Of a stretch of 58,487 nucleotides of DNA, positions 10,044 to 18,887 are shown piece after piece (positions within the stretch are counted from its first letter, which is position 1; the number at the start of each line of letters is the position of its first letter). The position numbers were made by a program, and so were the translations under genes. The notes under the pieces were generated by a model. It searched no databases, was not told the DNA's origin, and was given only the letters and a program-made list of their open reading frames with translations. Source of the stretch: Chitinivibrionales bacterium (GTDB lineage Bacteria; Fibrobacterota; Chitinivibrionia; Chitinivibrionales; JANQEN01); contig JANQEN010000249.1 in assembly GCA_028278335.1 (NCBI GenBank), positions 1-58,487 of the forward strand, written 5' to 3'.

Positions 10044-10771
10044 ATAATATGGTTGATGGTAGTAAAGTAATCATAGAGGAGAGGCTGGACTATTGGTGGA
10101 TAATCCTACCCTATAAAATCGATATGGAGAACCATCAGCAGGTTGAGCAGGAAATTAAATCGATTATAAAAAGCAAGATAAAGGTTGTATTTGATTTGCA
10201 AAGGATTGGGTATCTTTACAGTTCGGCAATAGGCATATTAATTCGATCACGAAATCACATTGTCAAACAGGGTGGAGCTGTATGGTTGGTAAATGTAACC
10301 AAGAAATGCCAAGAAAATATTGTGTCCATGAAACTCGATACATTATTCCCCATATTTTCCAGTGATCTTATATTTGAGTTGTCACAGGATAGCATTTGGG
10401 AAAAGAAATTGACAGAGAAGAGCGTTCCCTTTCTCTGTGTTCATACAATTGAAAAGGATATGTGTTACATTAATCTGTCTGGACGGATGACATCAACCAA
10501 TGACTGTACTTCATTTAATTTTTCTGTGTACAGTAAAGATATCTCTTCCTATCTTTTTGATCTAACAGCCTTAGAAATGATTGATTCTCACAGTGCATTT
10601 TTATTATTAACGGTGATTATGGAGTTAAAGAATAAGGGAGCTATGCCAGTCGCCTTTGGGGCCAATGATGTCATTAGAGAATTATGTACCCTTTTGGGGA
10701 TTGATGAGCATCTAAAATTATATAAAACTAAGAAGAGTGCCATACTGGCTTTAAAAAGACAGAATAAGTAA
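10040..10771 (+). CDS. Tandem STAS (anti-anti-sigma-like) domain protein
   Basis: A 243-residue protein with two STAS-like halves. The first (about 10-115) contains KVVFDLQRIGYLYSSAIGIL, where the serine pair matches the phosphorylatable Ser/Thr region of SpoIIAA-like proteins. The second (about 128-240) contains YINLSGRMTS and LFDLTALEMIDSHSAFLLL followed by GAMPVAFGANDVIRELCTLLGI, the typical last helix. Such domains bind anti-sigma factors or partner-switching kinases, but no kinase or phosphatase partner is adjacent. It overlaps the upstream FapA-family gene by four bases (ATGA), which implies a joint product or a regulatory relationship. No membrane segment. Confidence 0.8.
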   Translation: MNNMVDGSKVIIEERLDYWWIILPYKIDMENHQQVEQEIKSIIKSKIKVVFDLQRIGYLYSSAIGILIRSRNHIVKQGGAVWLVNVTKKCQENIVSMKLDTLFPIFSSDLIFELSQDSIWEKKLTEKSVPFLCVHTIEKDMCYINLSGRMTSTNDCTSFNFSVYSKDISSYLFDLTALEMIDSHSAFLLLTVIMELKNKGAMPVAFGANDVIRELCTLLGIDEHLKLYKTKKSAILALKRQNK

Positions 10772-10850
10772 GTTCCGGTGACACATTATTTTCACTGGGT
10801 TCTGAAACTTGTTGAATAGGCTAAACAGCCTAAACCTAATCAGTTCAATA

Positions 10851-10880
10851 AGGGAGTGGTGCAGAATCACACCACTCCTT
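10851..10880. terminator. Possible terminator hairpin between convergent genes
   Basis: GGAGTGGTG (10853-10861) pairs perfectly with CACCACTCC (10870-10878) around an eight-base loop. It lies between the double-STAS gene and the convergent C25 protease gene. No clear T-run follows on either strand, so a terminator role is only likely. Confidence 0.45.
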
Positions 10881-10922
10881 CAACGAATGCATATTTGAGA
10901 AGTAACCTTCATTTCATTTGCA

Positions 10923-13430
10923 CTACTTCATCAAATAAATTTTCGAGGTAAAGCTCTGCTGTATTCCCTTTGCATTCACGATTTCTGCTTTAATAATATA
11001 GGAGCCGCTTGAAACCAGCTTCCCCTTACTGTTTTTCATATTCCAAGGACCTGCTTGATAGGTATACTTTGCAGTCCTTTTTACTGTGTCAAAGGATTTT
11101 ACCATATTACCTTTTACATCATATATTGCGCAAGAGAAGGCCGTTGCATCACTGGTTGTAAAAGTCAATCGGATTGGTTTTGCGCTGTTTATCTGTATGG
11201 TTTTTGGTGAAACAGTAAAGGAGTTTACCGGTGCCGTACTGCTGTTTTGCTGCAATATTCCTACACCCTCCTGCACTGGCAGCTCCACAGAATAGGGCCT
11301 GTAATTGTGTCCCCATATGTACAAGGTCAGCTTGTCGCCCAGTGCTATTGGCTTGTCAATAGGTATAGCAATAGAGTTCGAACCGTTTTTAATTGCAGCC
11401 CTTCCAATGATTGATTTGGTTTTCTCATTGTAAAGAGTCACTATACCTTGTGCTACATTTAACTTTTCTACCTTAAAGTTTTTTGCCTTCACTGGTATCG
11501 CATTGTAGTGTTGTGCAGTAATATCCTGGGGGACAGCGGTAAAAAGTTCCATTGCAGGATCGCCGAAACATTGGTATAAAACAAACTCACGCTGACTTTT
11601 TTTCCAATATTTTTCAACTGATATGCAGCCCCAAGTCAGAGCGTCTCCAATGGTATAAATTGGGTCATGTGAGGGAGGGGTAGGTTGCGGAACGCCTCGA
11701 GCCTTAATAGCGGTGCCAACAAAAAAGGCATCTGTTAGACCATGGCAGAGAGCGCAATTGGGACCTGACGGGCTTGTAGCTGATGCACCATATACTGCAA
11801 CACAGCCACCATTGGGATTCCGTAGGAGTGATTCCGATAGACAGCTCCCACTAAATTTGCCGGTCGTACAATTCAAGCTAAAAACAAGTGGCAAAAGATC
11901 ACCATTTCTGAGATCTTCTGCATGGGACTTTCTAAAACTCGGTGAAGACCAGCCCGATTCCGACCCATGATCTCTATGCATAACCAGGAAGGTCCCCTTA
12001 TTTATAGCATCCATGATATCCTTGGTGTTACCCTTCCATGGAAAATTTGGTTTTCTCAAATGATCGGGAACTCTCTGGCCATCGGCATATTTAGTGTCAT
12101 TTCTTGTTCTGGGATTAACTGAGGAACCACAGGTATAGATTCGCTCAAATTCCAAATTCCATTTGTCAGTAAGATATTCTCTCAACTCTTCCACAGTTAA
12201 TGAGTAGCGTCGGTCTTCCTCACCATCATTATCCTTATCCTGAAAATAGGCAGCACCGGTTACCTTTTTGTAAAAGGCATCATTTTTTGGTGGGGTATCC
12301 TGGTATTTGATGATTTTATTAACAACCGTCTCAGCCTGTGTTCTTGAGGATACTGATAAGCGACCTCGGGCCATTTCTGGATAATAATCATTACCTTCAA
12401 TCAGTGCATAGTCAAGATCAGTATAGGCATTATCCTTGTCACGATAATCCATGCCATTGGGATTTAAAATTGCCGGAACATCCCCAATATCACCGATAAT
12501 AAGAAAGTATTCCGCCTTATTATTGTCAGTGTAAAACTTTTTTATCGCTGATTTCACCGTACCAGTAGTCCAGGATGATTTCGTGAGAATTTGGACATCG
12601 TAACCCTGTTTCTGCTTAAAAATACCAATTCGATTTGCGGCTGATTCAAACTCATCAGTGGTAATAATCAAATAATCAAAGTGCTCATCGAGGATGTCAT
12701 TAGTCTCTTTTGCCTGATATCTTTTGTAAAACTGTTCGCCATTCACGGCCAATCCTTTTACCATTTTTCCATGGATTCCGCCGTTTACTGGAAGAACCGA
12801 TCCACCGATAAAATCAACCCGGACTGTCAATGTTTGAAATACCTCTATAGTTTTCTGTACAGGATTATGAGCTATGGGGCAGATTTGTAAATGTGCCATG
12901 TGTACCCCACGAAAGTTTACCTTTTGTAAGATCCTAACTGGTGAAGCCGGGAACAATGCATTTGCTGCATATATCGCGTTGTCGGTTTGAAACTTGGGCT
13001 CCACATCCCAGTAAAAATCAGAATCCAGGTGCTCCTCCAATCCCGGATAGGCAAGAATATTTTCTACGGTTCTACTTGTCTTGTCAAGGACAGTTACCTT
13101 TAACGATGCACCTTCTGGGATTACCATGAACTGGTTCATGGATGGAAGGTCTGGCTTTCCCACCTCTTGAATAGTAGAGAAACCATCAATGAAAATTCGG
13201 GAATACTCAGCACCATTTTGACTCTCTTTTTTAAGATGAATAGCAGGAATAATGATCCTGTAGACTGCGCTGAAGACGCTCTCATTCTCGATTGAAACTT
13301 CGGCATTAGTATCCCCTGAAGGGCTACCATTAAACCGAATGGTTTCTCCTGATACAATGAAATACAATCCGCATAAGGTAATAAGAAAAAATGAAGCAAT
13401 TTTTGTAGAGATTGTTTTTTTGTAAATCAT
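10923..13430 (-). CDS. Gingipain-like cysteine protease (peptidase family C25), secreted
   Basis: An 835-residue secreted protease. It starts with a Lys-containing signal peptide (KIASFFLITLCGLYFIVSG), then a C25 propeptide-like region (about 40-230), then the C25 catalytic domain (about 245-600). Visible hallmarks are DYLIITTDEF, EYFLIIGDIGDVPA, ARGRLSVSS, the catalytic His in VMHRDHGSESGW (about residue 480) and the catalytic Cys in FSLNCTTGKF (about 520), followed by GGCVAVYGASATS. The C-terminal 95 residues contain a FlgD-like/T9SS type A sorting domain (CAIYDVKGNMVKSF, GKLVSSGSYIIKAEI). C25 enzymes are classic T9SS cargo. It lies 122 bases downstream of the S41-like protease gene on the same strand; a GGGGGG stretch serves as its ribosome binding site. 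Confidence 0.88.
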   Translation of the reverse strand: MIYKKTISTKIASFFLITLCGLYFIVSGETIRFNGSPSGDTNAEVSIENESVFSAVYRIIIPAIHLKKESQNGAEYSRIFIDGFSTIQEVGKPDLPSMNQFMVIPEGASLKVTVLDKTSRTVENILAYPGLEEHLDSDFYWDVEPKFQTDNAIYAANALFPASPVRILQKVNFRGVHMAHLQICPIAHNPVQKTIEVFQTLTVRVDFIGGSVLPVNGGIHGKMVKGLAVNGEQFYKRYQAKETNDILDEHFDYLIITTDEFESAANRIGIFKQKQGYDVQILTKSSWTTGTVKSAIKKFYTDNNKAEYFLIIGDIGDVPAILNPNGMDYRDKDNAYTDLDYALIEGNDYYPEMARGRLSVSSRTQAETVVNKIIKYQDTPPKNDAFYKKVTGAAYFQDKDNDGEEDRRYSLTVEELREYLTDKWNLEFERIYTCGSSVNPRTRNDTKYADGQRVPDHLRKPNFPWKGNTKDIMDAINKGTFLVMHRDHGSESGWSSPSFRKSHAEDLRNGDLLPLVFSLNCTTGKFSGSCLSESLLRNPNGGCVAVYGASATSPSGPNCALCHGLTDAFFVGTAIKARGVPQPTPPSHDPIYTIGDALTWGCISVEKYWKKSQREFVLYQCFGDPAMELFTAVPQDITAQHYNAIPVKAKNFKVEKLNVAQGIVTLYNEKTKSIIGRAAIKNGSNSIAIPIDKPIALGDKLTLYIWGHNYRPYSVELPVQEGVGILQQNSSTAPVNSFTVSPKTIQINSAKPIRLTFTTSDATAFSCAIYDVKGNMVKSFDTVKRTAKYTYQAGPWNMKNSKGKLVSSGSYIIKAEIVNAKGIQQSFTSKIYLMK

Positions 13431-13489
13431 GTTACCCCCCCCATGGGTTTAGTTTTAAAGTTCACCAATTTTCTATTTAATTTCACATC

Positions 13490-13506
13490 AATAGCTCATA
13501 GCTATT
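13490..13506. promoter_or_regulatory. Perfect 7-bp inverted repeat upstream of the C25 protease gene
   Basis: AATAGCT-CAT-AGCTATT lies about 60-75 bases upstream of the protease start, between it and the stop of the S41-like gene. There is no T-run. It could be an operator or a processing hairpin; the role is not determined. Confidence 0.3.
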
Positions 13507-13552
13507 CTTAAGCAGGACTTAGCCATTCTATATAATTAATAGATTATTGTAT

Positions 13553-15439
13553 TTACTGTATAAAAAATTTCTTTGTGCCACCTACTAAACCATTTATCTT
13601 TACCGTACACAGATAACATCCAGAAGAGACCTGCATACCATGTTCATCTATTCCATGCCAAATGATTTTACCCCTATTGTTGCCATCAACCTTTTTTAGG
13701 GATAATTCCTTAATGAGAGTTCCTTTGATTGTATATATAAGTAAAGCACCATGGGAAAAATTCTCTTGAAAAGTATAATTAATAGCTATTGCCCTGGAAC
13801 GATTTTGAAGACTAGAAATGGAAATCCCATACCTGGTCTCTGACTTCCTATCAGCTATCCAACCATTGTCAATGGGTACACCACTTAGATAGTTTTCTGC
13901 CTTTATAATAAGGTCCTTAAAATAGGTGCTATGGTTATCACGGGTAAAGGGAACGACAGTATGAGGAATTGCTGGATTTCCTTCCAAAGCCTCGCCATTT
14001 TTGCGAACCGTATGCCCTACATCGTATTCCCAACCGATACTGGTCCCATTGGGCAGCCGTATTGTTTCTCCCCATTCCCAGGTGTTGCTGTATCCACCGG
14101 CAGGCATTCCCATAACATGAACATCAGGGTCGTTATTGTCAACCAGCATGGCACAGAACTGATCGTACTGTGATCCGCCTAGGGTGAAGGTCAGTACTAC
14201 CTTTTTCCCGGTAAAACGAGTACTGGCAGGTCGCATTATCCCATCGGAGCCTTCGGGGAAGTCTGCCAATTTAAAGGGTTCATTAGTAGTGTAGTCCTTG
14301 CCTGCATCGATTGCTTTTAGGATCCATCTTCTTACGCTGGAACTCATTCCATTTGCCTTGGAACGTGCCCAGGAAGCATCGGACACCCGCACATTACCGA
14401 AGGTTACTTTAAAGGGCTGTGAAACCAGGTACTTGACAATATGGGGGCCACCGCCACCTCCACTTGAACGTGTGGCGTCAACTATTACGTCCCAATCTAA
14501 GGTACCTGCCTGTTGTGCCTTATTTACCAATTCACGGGCATTAGAGCTGACACTCTCAAAATCGTACCACTCGATGAGATTCAACTTTTTTGTCCTATTG
14601 ATATAGAGAGCACAATCTTCATTATTATCATAGACTTCGGAAAACCCCAAATCGCGATACATTGACTTTATGTAGGACTTATCAGCGCTGTAGTTTTGAC
14701 GGTAGAGCTCAACAACATAGGGATATTTCCAGTCAATATTGCGATATCGCCCCTCATAGTTAAGTTCTATTTTATAAGAAGAACCACCACCCTTAGGTTC
14801 AAGTGTTAAGGTAACCGTACTATTCTGAGGAATTTCTGGTCCAAATAGGGTAGATTTAGCAACCAAGGCATTTGCCAGTTTTTCCATGTACATGTTCCGA
14901 AGCGTAGAAAATTGCAAATACGGTTTTAGTCTTTCGATATATTCATCAATAGGGATATTGTTTACAGCTAAGAGTTTATCTCCCACTTTTACTCCCTTAT
15001 CCTCTACCGCTTGGGTAAAATTTGCGACAAATATAAAGGGTTTCTTATCATCGGTAAAGTCGGCGTAGAGGCGGATTGGAGCCTGGGTCACTCTTTTTTC
15101 ACTTATATAGTCATAGGTCTCACTGAGCTTTAAATGATGATCATAACGAATATGGTTTAGCTTGTGTATGGCCCGCAACCATTCGATGTTAGAGTTTGCC
15201 TGGGCGAACTCCTCTTTGAGTTTGTATTTCTTTAGCTCCTGTTCAAAGGTGGTTCCCATATGTTGCCACTTCTTTGGGCTCCAGGCTGTGCGGATATCAA
15301 TCTTGGCAACAAGGTCATCAAAGAAGTCCAAATTGACATTGGTGTTTGCTGTGTTCGATGACTCCACAGGTACTGGTACCATGCACATAAGAATGAACAA
15401 AAAAATGATTACTTGATATGATTGTTTCTTAAGTGTCAA
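13553..15439 (-). CDS. S41-like PDZ serine protease, secreted
   Basis: A 628-residue exported protein. A signal peptide (VIIFLFILMCMVPVPVES) is followed by a helical N-domain, a PDZ-like segment (about 120-215; VEDKGVKVGDKLLAVNNIPIDEY) and an S41/tail-specific protease domain (about 270-510). In the latter, DWDVIVDATRSSGGGGG resembles the S41 structural strand, and VVLTFTLGGSQYDQF followed by VHVMGMPAGGYS aligns with the nucleophile-Ser region (about Ser 420). The last 80 residues are a FlgD/T9SS-like C-terminal domain (LLIYTIKGTLIKEL, GMQVSSGCYLCTVKI). Translation appears to start at TTG 15439, since GAGGAG sits correctly before it and the next Met is inside the signal peptide. It follows the lipoprotein gene by about 96 bases and precedes the C25 protease on the same strand. 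Confidence 0.75.
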   Translation of the reverse strand: MTLKKQSYQVIIFLFILMCMVPVPVESSNTANTNVNLDFFDDLVAKIDIRTAWSPKKWQHMGTTFEQELKKYKLKEEFAQANSNIEWLRAIHKLNHIRYDHHLKLSETYDYISEKRVTQAPIRLYADFTDDKKPFIFVANFTQAVEDKGVKVGDKLLAVNNIPIDEYIERLKPYLQFSTLRNMYMEKLANALVAKSTLFGPEIPQNSTVTLTLEPKGGGSSYKIELNYEGRYRNIDWKYPYVVELYRQNYSADKSYIKSMYRDLGFSEVYDNNEDCALYINRTKKLNLIEWYDFESVSSNARELVNKAQQAGTLDWDVIVDATRSSGGGGGPHIVKYLVSQPFKVTFGNVRVSDASWARSKANGMSSSVRRWILKAIDAGKDYTTNEPFKLADFPEGSDGIMRPASTRFTGKKVVLTFTLGGSQYDQFCAMLVDNNDPDVHVMGMPAGGYSNTWEWGETIRLPNGTSIGWEYDVGHTVRKNGEALEGNPAIPHTVVPFTRDNHSTYFKDLIIKAENYLSGVPIDNGWIADRKSETRYGISISSLQNRSRAIAINYTFQENFSHGALLIYTIKGTLIKELSLKKVDGNNRGKIIWHGIDEHGMQVSSGCYLCTVKINGLVGGTKKFFIQ

Positions 15440-15535
15440 TTTACGCTCCTCATGTTGTTATATTTAGTTTATTTGTTGAGATAAATAAGGCTACTCGATT
15501 AATTTTACAATGTATAGTTAATAGACCTTCATGCG

Positions 15536-17101
15536 TTATTCCCATTCATATAATCCAATGACAATTACCCCCTTTGATTTTGTTCCAATCCATAAATTTT
15601 CCTGTGAATCAAAGGTTAGCGCAGTTATCTCCTTGTTTTGTAAAAAGGAGTATCGTTTCCCTGTATAATCTCTCCACTGTCTACCATTATAAAGGGTTAA
15701 TCCCTTTGATGTGCCGATATATAGGGTGCCATAGATATCGTCACAATGGGCGTTGGTAGCACCGGAAAGTGCCAAAGAGTGGGTGTGGTCAAAATAGTCC
15801 CAGGCAGTTTCATCCTTATTGAGCCGGATGATCCCCTGCAACTGGCCAAACCACTTGTTTCTTCCATTGTCAATAAAGACCGAAAGAACACTATCCGATA
15901 TCAATCCGGAGTTGGCCTTGTCGTATATCACGTAGTTTTCATCCTTAAACTTAACAATCCCTTCCTCAGTTGCACTCCATACGGTATCGTTTCGGTCAAG
16001 GGTAACGTCAAATACATCATCTAAAGGAAGGACTATGGTTTGCCAGAATACTGTCCATGTAGTGCCATCAAAGCTGGCAACACCGCCATCAAAGGAACTG
16101 CACCATATTGTCCCCTCGCTGTCCTCGTCAATTCCGGTTATGACGTTTGAGCGGAGATTGGAATTCTCACTGGTATATACAGTTATGCTTCCATGATTAA
16201 AAGAGGCAATACCACTGTCAGTGGCAAACCAAAGTGTACCTGTTTGGTCTTGAAACATATCATTGACACTGTTCGATAAAAGAGCCGAATTGGTATTGTC
16301 ATATACTGCCCATGTTGTATTGATTAGCGAAACAACTCCCGAATTGGCCGTAGCAAACCAGATAGTACCATCGGCTTCTATAGTAATAGCACGAATTTCA
16401 TTGTCCGGAAGGCCTGAGTTCTGGTTTGTATAGCTTTTCCATATTAGCGTGTCTCCCACCAGCACTGTATCATCGGGATTAACGATAAAGGGCGTTTCTA
16501 AAGTGACTTGGCTTGCAGGATCGTTAATTTCTATATAATCAATAGTAGAAAATGAAGTCTGTGGAATCGAATCCAGATACACCACTACTTTTCCATCAGG
16601 GTGGATAGCAGCATGTTTTAAACTTTTAAAGATTCTGGTTCCAGTACAATAGAGAAAGCCATTGATTGTATCAACGGAATCAGATAATATCACCTCTACT
16701 GTGCCGGGATCATTAAGTAAACCAATAGGGGCATAGGTGGTGTCCTTCTGTAATCGAATATCGGTTAACAGCATTCGTGTTCTATGAACACAGTGAACAG
16801 CTTCAATATTGTAGCGTCCTTTTTTGTTCGGTGCTTTGAGTGCGTACCGTCCCATTTCATCAGTGGTGTCAATTAATGAATCGGGAATTGCACTATCCAT
16901 AACCGGATTATAATTAGTTGGTATAAGGAACACCCGGGTTTGCTTTGCCGGTATATCCTGTTCTTTTAGAATAATACCACTAATAATACCGTTGGTTGTC
17001 TCTATGGTGCCACCTCCGGCCAGAGGCGCCACAGAGCATTGCAACGAAACAAGCACTATTGCCACACATAGGAGAACGGCGCAACACCTTAATGTCCTCA
17101 T
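15536..17101 (-). CDS. Lipoprotein-like exported protein: carboxypeptidase-regulatory domain plus beta-propeller
   Basis: A 521-residue exported protein. An N-terminal hydrophobic segment ends in VLVSLQCSVAP, resembling a lipoprotein signal but with Gln before the Cys. Residues about 37-115 look like a CarboxypepD_reg/CNA-B-like beta-sandwich (ISGIILKEQDIPAKQTRVFL, DEMGRYALKAP). After a linker, about 225-520 form a two-component-regulator-type propeller with repeated blades (AITIEADGTIWFATANSGV, MFQDQTGTLWFATDSGI, IDEDSEGTIWCSSFDGGV, LTFDSQENLWIGTKSKGV). Its start overlaps the stop of the upstream TIGR02147 regulator by four bases, so the two are translationally coupled. A regulator/lipoprotein pair of the same design recurs at 34.6-37.5 kb. 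Ligand unknown. Confidence 0.75.
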   Translation of the reverse strand: MRTLRCCAVLLCVAIVLVSLQCSVAPLAGGGTIETTNGIISGIILKEQDIPAKQTRVFLIPTNYNPVMDSAIPDSLIDTTDEMGRYALKAPNKKGRYNIEAVHCVHRTRMLLTDIRLQKDTTYAPIGLLNDPGTVEVILSDSVDTINGFLYCTGTRIFKSLKHAAIHPDGKVVVYLDSIPQTSFSTIDYIEINDPASQVTLETPFIVNPDDTVLVGDTLIWKSYTNQNSGLPDNEIRAITIEADGTIWFATANSGVVSLINTTWAVYDNTNSALLSNSVNDMFQDQTGTLWFATDSGIASFNHGSITVYTSENSNLRSNVITGIDEDSEGTIWCSSFDGGVASFDGTTWTVFWQTIVLPLDDVFDVTLDRNDTVWSATEEGIVKFKDENYVIYDKANSGLISDSVLSVFIDNGRNKWFGQLQGIIRLNKDETAWDYFDHTHSLALSGATNAHCDDIYGTLYIGTSKGLTLYNGRQWRDYTGKRYSFLQNKEITALTFDSQENLWIGTKSKGVIVIGLYEWE

Positions 17102-17925
17102 TGTTTCTCCCTCAGATCTGTACTCAGTGGAAATAGCTGCACATTGAGTTGATATACCCGGTCCGTGCCACCGTAGCTATTAACCAGTTTAATAAGTGAT
17201 GATCGGAACTGTCGAATATGCTCCTGAATTTCTGGCATGGCCTTCAGGTCAACCGAGAGGGTGATCGTTGAAAGGTCCCGCTCCTTTTTGTCACATCGGT
17301 CAATAGATTCTGTGGCCAAAGTGGTGATCTCCCGCTGATACACTTCAACTGCCTTAGAGCGCCATTTGGTGCCAGTCGTTAGGTTTAAATTGGTGGTGTG
17401 ATACAGGCCGTCACTGTTTTTAATAATAAGGCCAAGCTTTTTGAGAAGCCTTACAGCCCGCTTTGCATCCCAAACCGTGATGGCTGGCAGGCATCGCTTT
17501 GCTAGTTTCCGAAAGTCTCCATCAAAGGGTTTACAGTTGATAATAGACCAGACAGCGGAATAATACCATTTCTGAAAGAATTCATACTTGTTGGCCTCAA
17601 GCTGCTGTGATTTAATAGTCGACATGGAAAACAGTTTTTCAAAGTACACCTTTCGCTGACGTTCGGTTTTTGCCCTGCAGAAATGGACCAGTGCTTCAAA
17701 ATATTCTGCTTCAGTTTCACTCAGCTCAAGCAGATGTATGAATTTTGTAATTTTATTTATCGCAATATGGAGGGTGCCCTGCATTACTTTAATGATATAG
17801 CTCGAATCCATTCCCACACGACTGCCAATAAATCGATAGGAGAAAAAGTAAGACTCCTTTTTTTTATCCTTATAGTAATCCCGCAAAAACTCACGGTAAT
17901 CGAGATAGTCAAAGACAGTGATCAT
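17098..17925 (-). CDS. TIGR02147 family (DUF4423) putative transcriptional regulator
   Basis: A 275-residue cytoplasmic protein of the TIGR02147 family, first defined as a large paralogous family in Fibrobacter. The N-terminus has the diagnostic VFDYLDYREFLRDYYKDKK. An Xre-like helix-turn-helix spans about 25-75 (SYRFIGSRVGMDSSYIIKVM, then ITKFIHLLELSETEAEYFEAL). The remainder is the DUF4423 region, including LAKRCLPAITVWDAKRAVRL (winged-helix-like), the STITLSVD strand and the family-typical C-terminus DRVYQLNVQLFPLS. DNA binding is inferred, not proven. It is translationally coupled (4-base overlap) to a propeller lipoprotein. No clear Shine-Dalgarno sequence precedes ATG 17925. Confidence 0.9.
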   Translation of the reverse strand: MITVFDYLDYREFLRDYYKDKKKESYFFSYRFIGSRVGMDSSYIIKVMQGTLHIAINKITKFIHLLELSETEAEYFEALVHFCRAKTERQRKVYFEKLFSMSTIKSQQLEANKYEFFQKWYYSAVWSIINCKPFDGDFRKLAKRCLPAITVWDAKRAVRLLKKLGLIIKNSDGLYHTTNLNLTTGTKWRSKAVEVYQREITTLATESIDRCDKKERDLSTITLSVDLKAMPEIQEHIRQFRSSLIKLVNSYGGTDRVYQLNVQLFPLSTDLREKQ

Positions 17926-17980
17926 GCTATTAATATAACCATTTTTGCAGAAGGCGTATTAAATGAAATTGCCTAAAACC

Positions 17981-18010
17981 AAAAAAGTGGTGATAATTTT
18001 TTCATCACTT
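17981..18010 (-). terminator. Probable terminator downstream of the selenoferredoxin gene
   Basis: On the minus strand AAGTGATGA (18010-18002) pairs with TCACCACTT (17993-17985) with one mismatch, followed by a T-run over the a-run at 17981-17986. It would end leftward transcripts from the UGA-containing [2Fe-2S] gene before the TIGR02147 gene. Confidence 0.5.
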
Positions 18011-18203
18011 TAAGTGTGAATATTCTTATATATAGCAATTAATGGACTTTTGATAATTATGGTATTAAAAAGTTGTCATATTTTTTGTCATCATTAGCAG
18101 ATGATGGTGTCATTGTAGTTTTTCTTGAAACTGATCGTAGACTCATCCAGGTACTCTCTACTTTAGGCGCTCCCCACTTACAATATTGATAAAACAATGA
18201 AAC

Positions 18204-18479
18204 CTATATTTTCGCCTTAAAAGCGTTGACTCTTTCCTTTCTTAGCTTAATCAAATCATCTCGTTTCACTATGATGTGCATTGCCTCCTGTGGTTTTGTT
18301 CTACAGGCATATGTTTGCTTGCCGTCCACCTCGACGACACAGCAGTGACATCATTCTACATCTTGAGTAGCGCGATAACAAGGAGCTGGTATACCAACTT
18401 TTGCTCTATCAGCAACAGAAATAATGCTTTGGTCATCCACAGTAAACGCAACCTTTTGACCATCAATTGTTAAGAACAT
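18204..18479 (-). CDS. Small [2Fe-2S] ferredoxin-like protein, probable selenoprotein (UGA at codon 43)
   Basis: Reading through one in-frame TGA (18353-18351) gives a 91-residue protein that starts at ATG 18479, seven bases after AGGAG, and ends at TAG 18204. It has the plant-type/NuoG N-terminal [2Fe-2S] fold: MFLTIDGQKVAF, GIPAPCYR (C34), then codon 43 TGA, then CHCCVVEVDGKQTYACRT (C44, C47, C59), then IIVKRDDLIKLRKERV. The spacing Cx9Cx2Cx11C fits the Fer2_4 type, and the UGA lies directly before ligand C44, where a neighbouring Cys seems natural. Homology continues uninterrupted across the UGA, and a SECIS-like hairpin follows it. Expected role: small electron-transfer or redox protein. 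Alternatives are a nonsense mutation or a sequencing error. No selA/selB/selC is in the window to settle it. Confidence 0.75.
18316..18350 (-). promoter_or_regulatory. Candidate bacterial SECIS element
   Basis: Immediately after the in-frame TGA the minus strand reads six bases, then TGCT-(G)-T-GTCGTC (18344-18333), a six-base loop GAGGTG (18332-18327), then GACGGC-A-AGCA (18326-18316). This folds into an 11-pair stem with one bulged G and one G-U pair. The apical loop begins with G, contains GGU, and starts 18 bases after the UGA, consistent with the published description of bacterial SECIS elements (loop about 16-37 bases from the UGA, a G among the first two loop bases). Confidence 0.7.
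18351..18353 (-). other. In-frame UGA, putative selenocysteine codon 43
   Basis: TGA between GTA-GAA and TGT-CAC-TGC-TGT in the [2Fe-2S] gene. It separates two halves of one conserved domain. A single-base change from TGT/TGC would give Cys, which fits the common Sec/Cys interchange. Confidence 0.7.
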
Positions 18480-18887
18480 GTTTTTCTCCTTTATGGGTAT
18501 GATATTTATACCAATTTTATCTTTATTCTTGATAAAATACATCGGGATAAGCTATCTCATGAAAATGGCCATTTTTGAAACTGTTTTATTCCTGCACAAA
18601 ACAATATTTCCGGAAAAAAAATGTGAAATAGTGAGCGAAAAGTGTTAGAGTTCATCATAATTGTGTAGGTATAGGATACTGTGTTCCTATAATTGGGAAT
18701 AGGACGTTTTAACATGTTATGTATATAAAGGTGTAATGATTTGATGAAATTTTATTGGATAGCTGCAAATTCTTATCTCTCTCTCTATTTTTTCCTAAGG
18801 GATATGCTGACTGGTGCGACTTAAGCAAAACAGTTGACCTTCGATTTATTTAGAGCAAAGTGAGAATCACCCAGAGATTTGGATGAA
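18480..18887. other. Intergenic region upstream of the selenoferredoxin gene
   Basis: About 400 AT-rich bases between the chorismate mutase stop and the [2Fe-2S] gene. It holds the AGGAG ribosome binding site (revcomp of 18486-18490) and a TATAAAT-like box about 25-30 bases upstream of that site on the minus strand. A weak CCTAT...ATAGG inverted repeat lies near 18685-18705. No further gene is seen. Confidence 0.4.

Noticed and set aside
18351..18542. A 63-residue frame ending at TGA 18351, as a complete gene
   Set aside because: It contains only the first half of a [2Fe-2S] domain (one of four ligands). The second half continues in the same frame directly after the TGA, so it is treated as one UGA-containing gene starting at ATG 18479.
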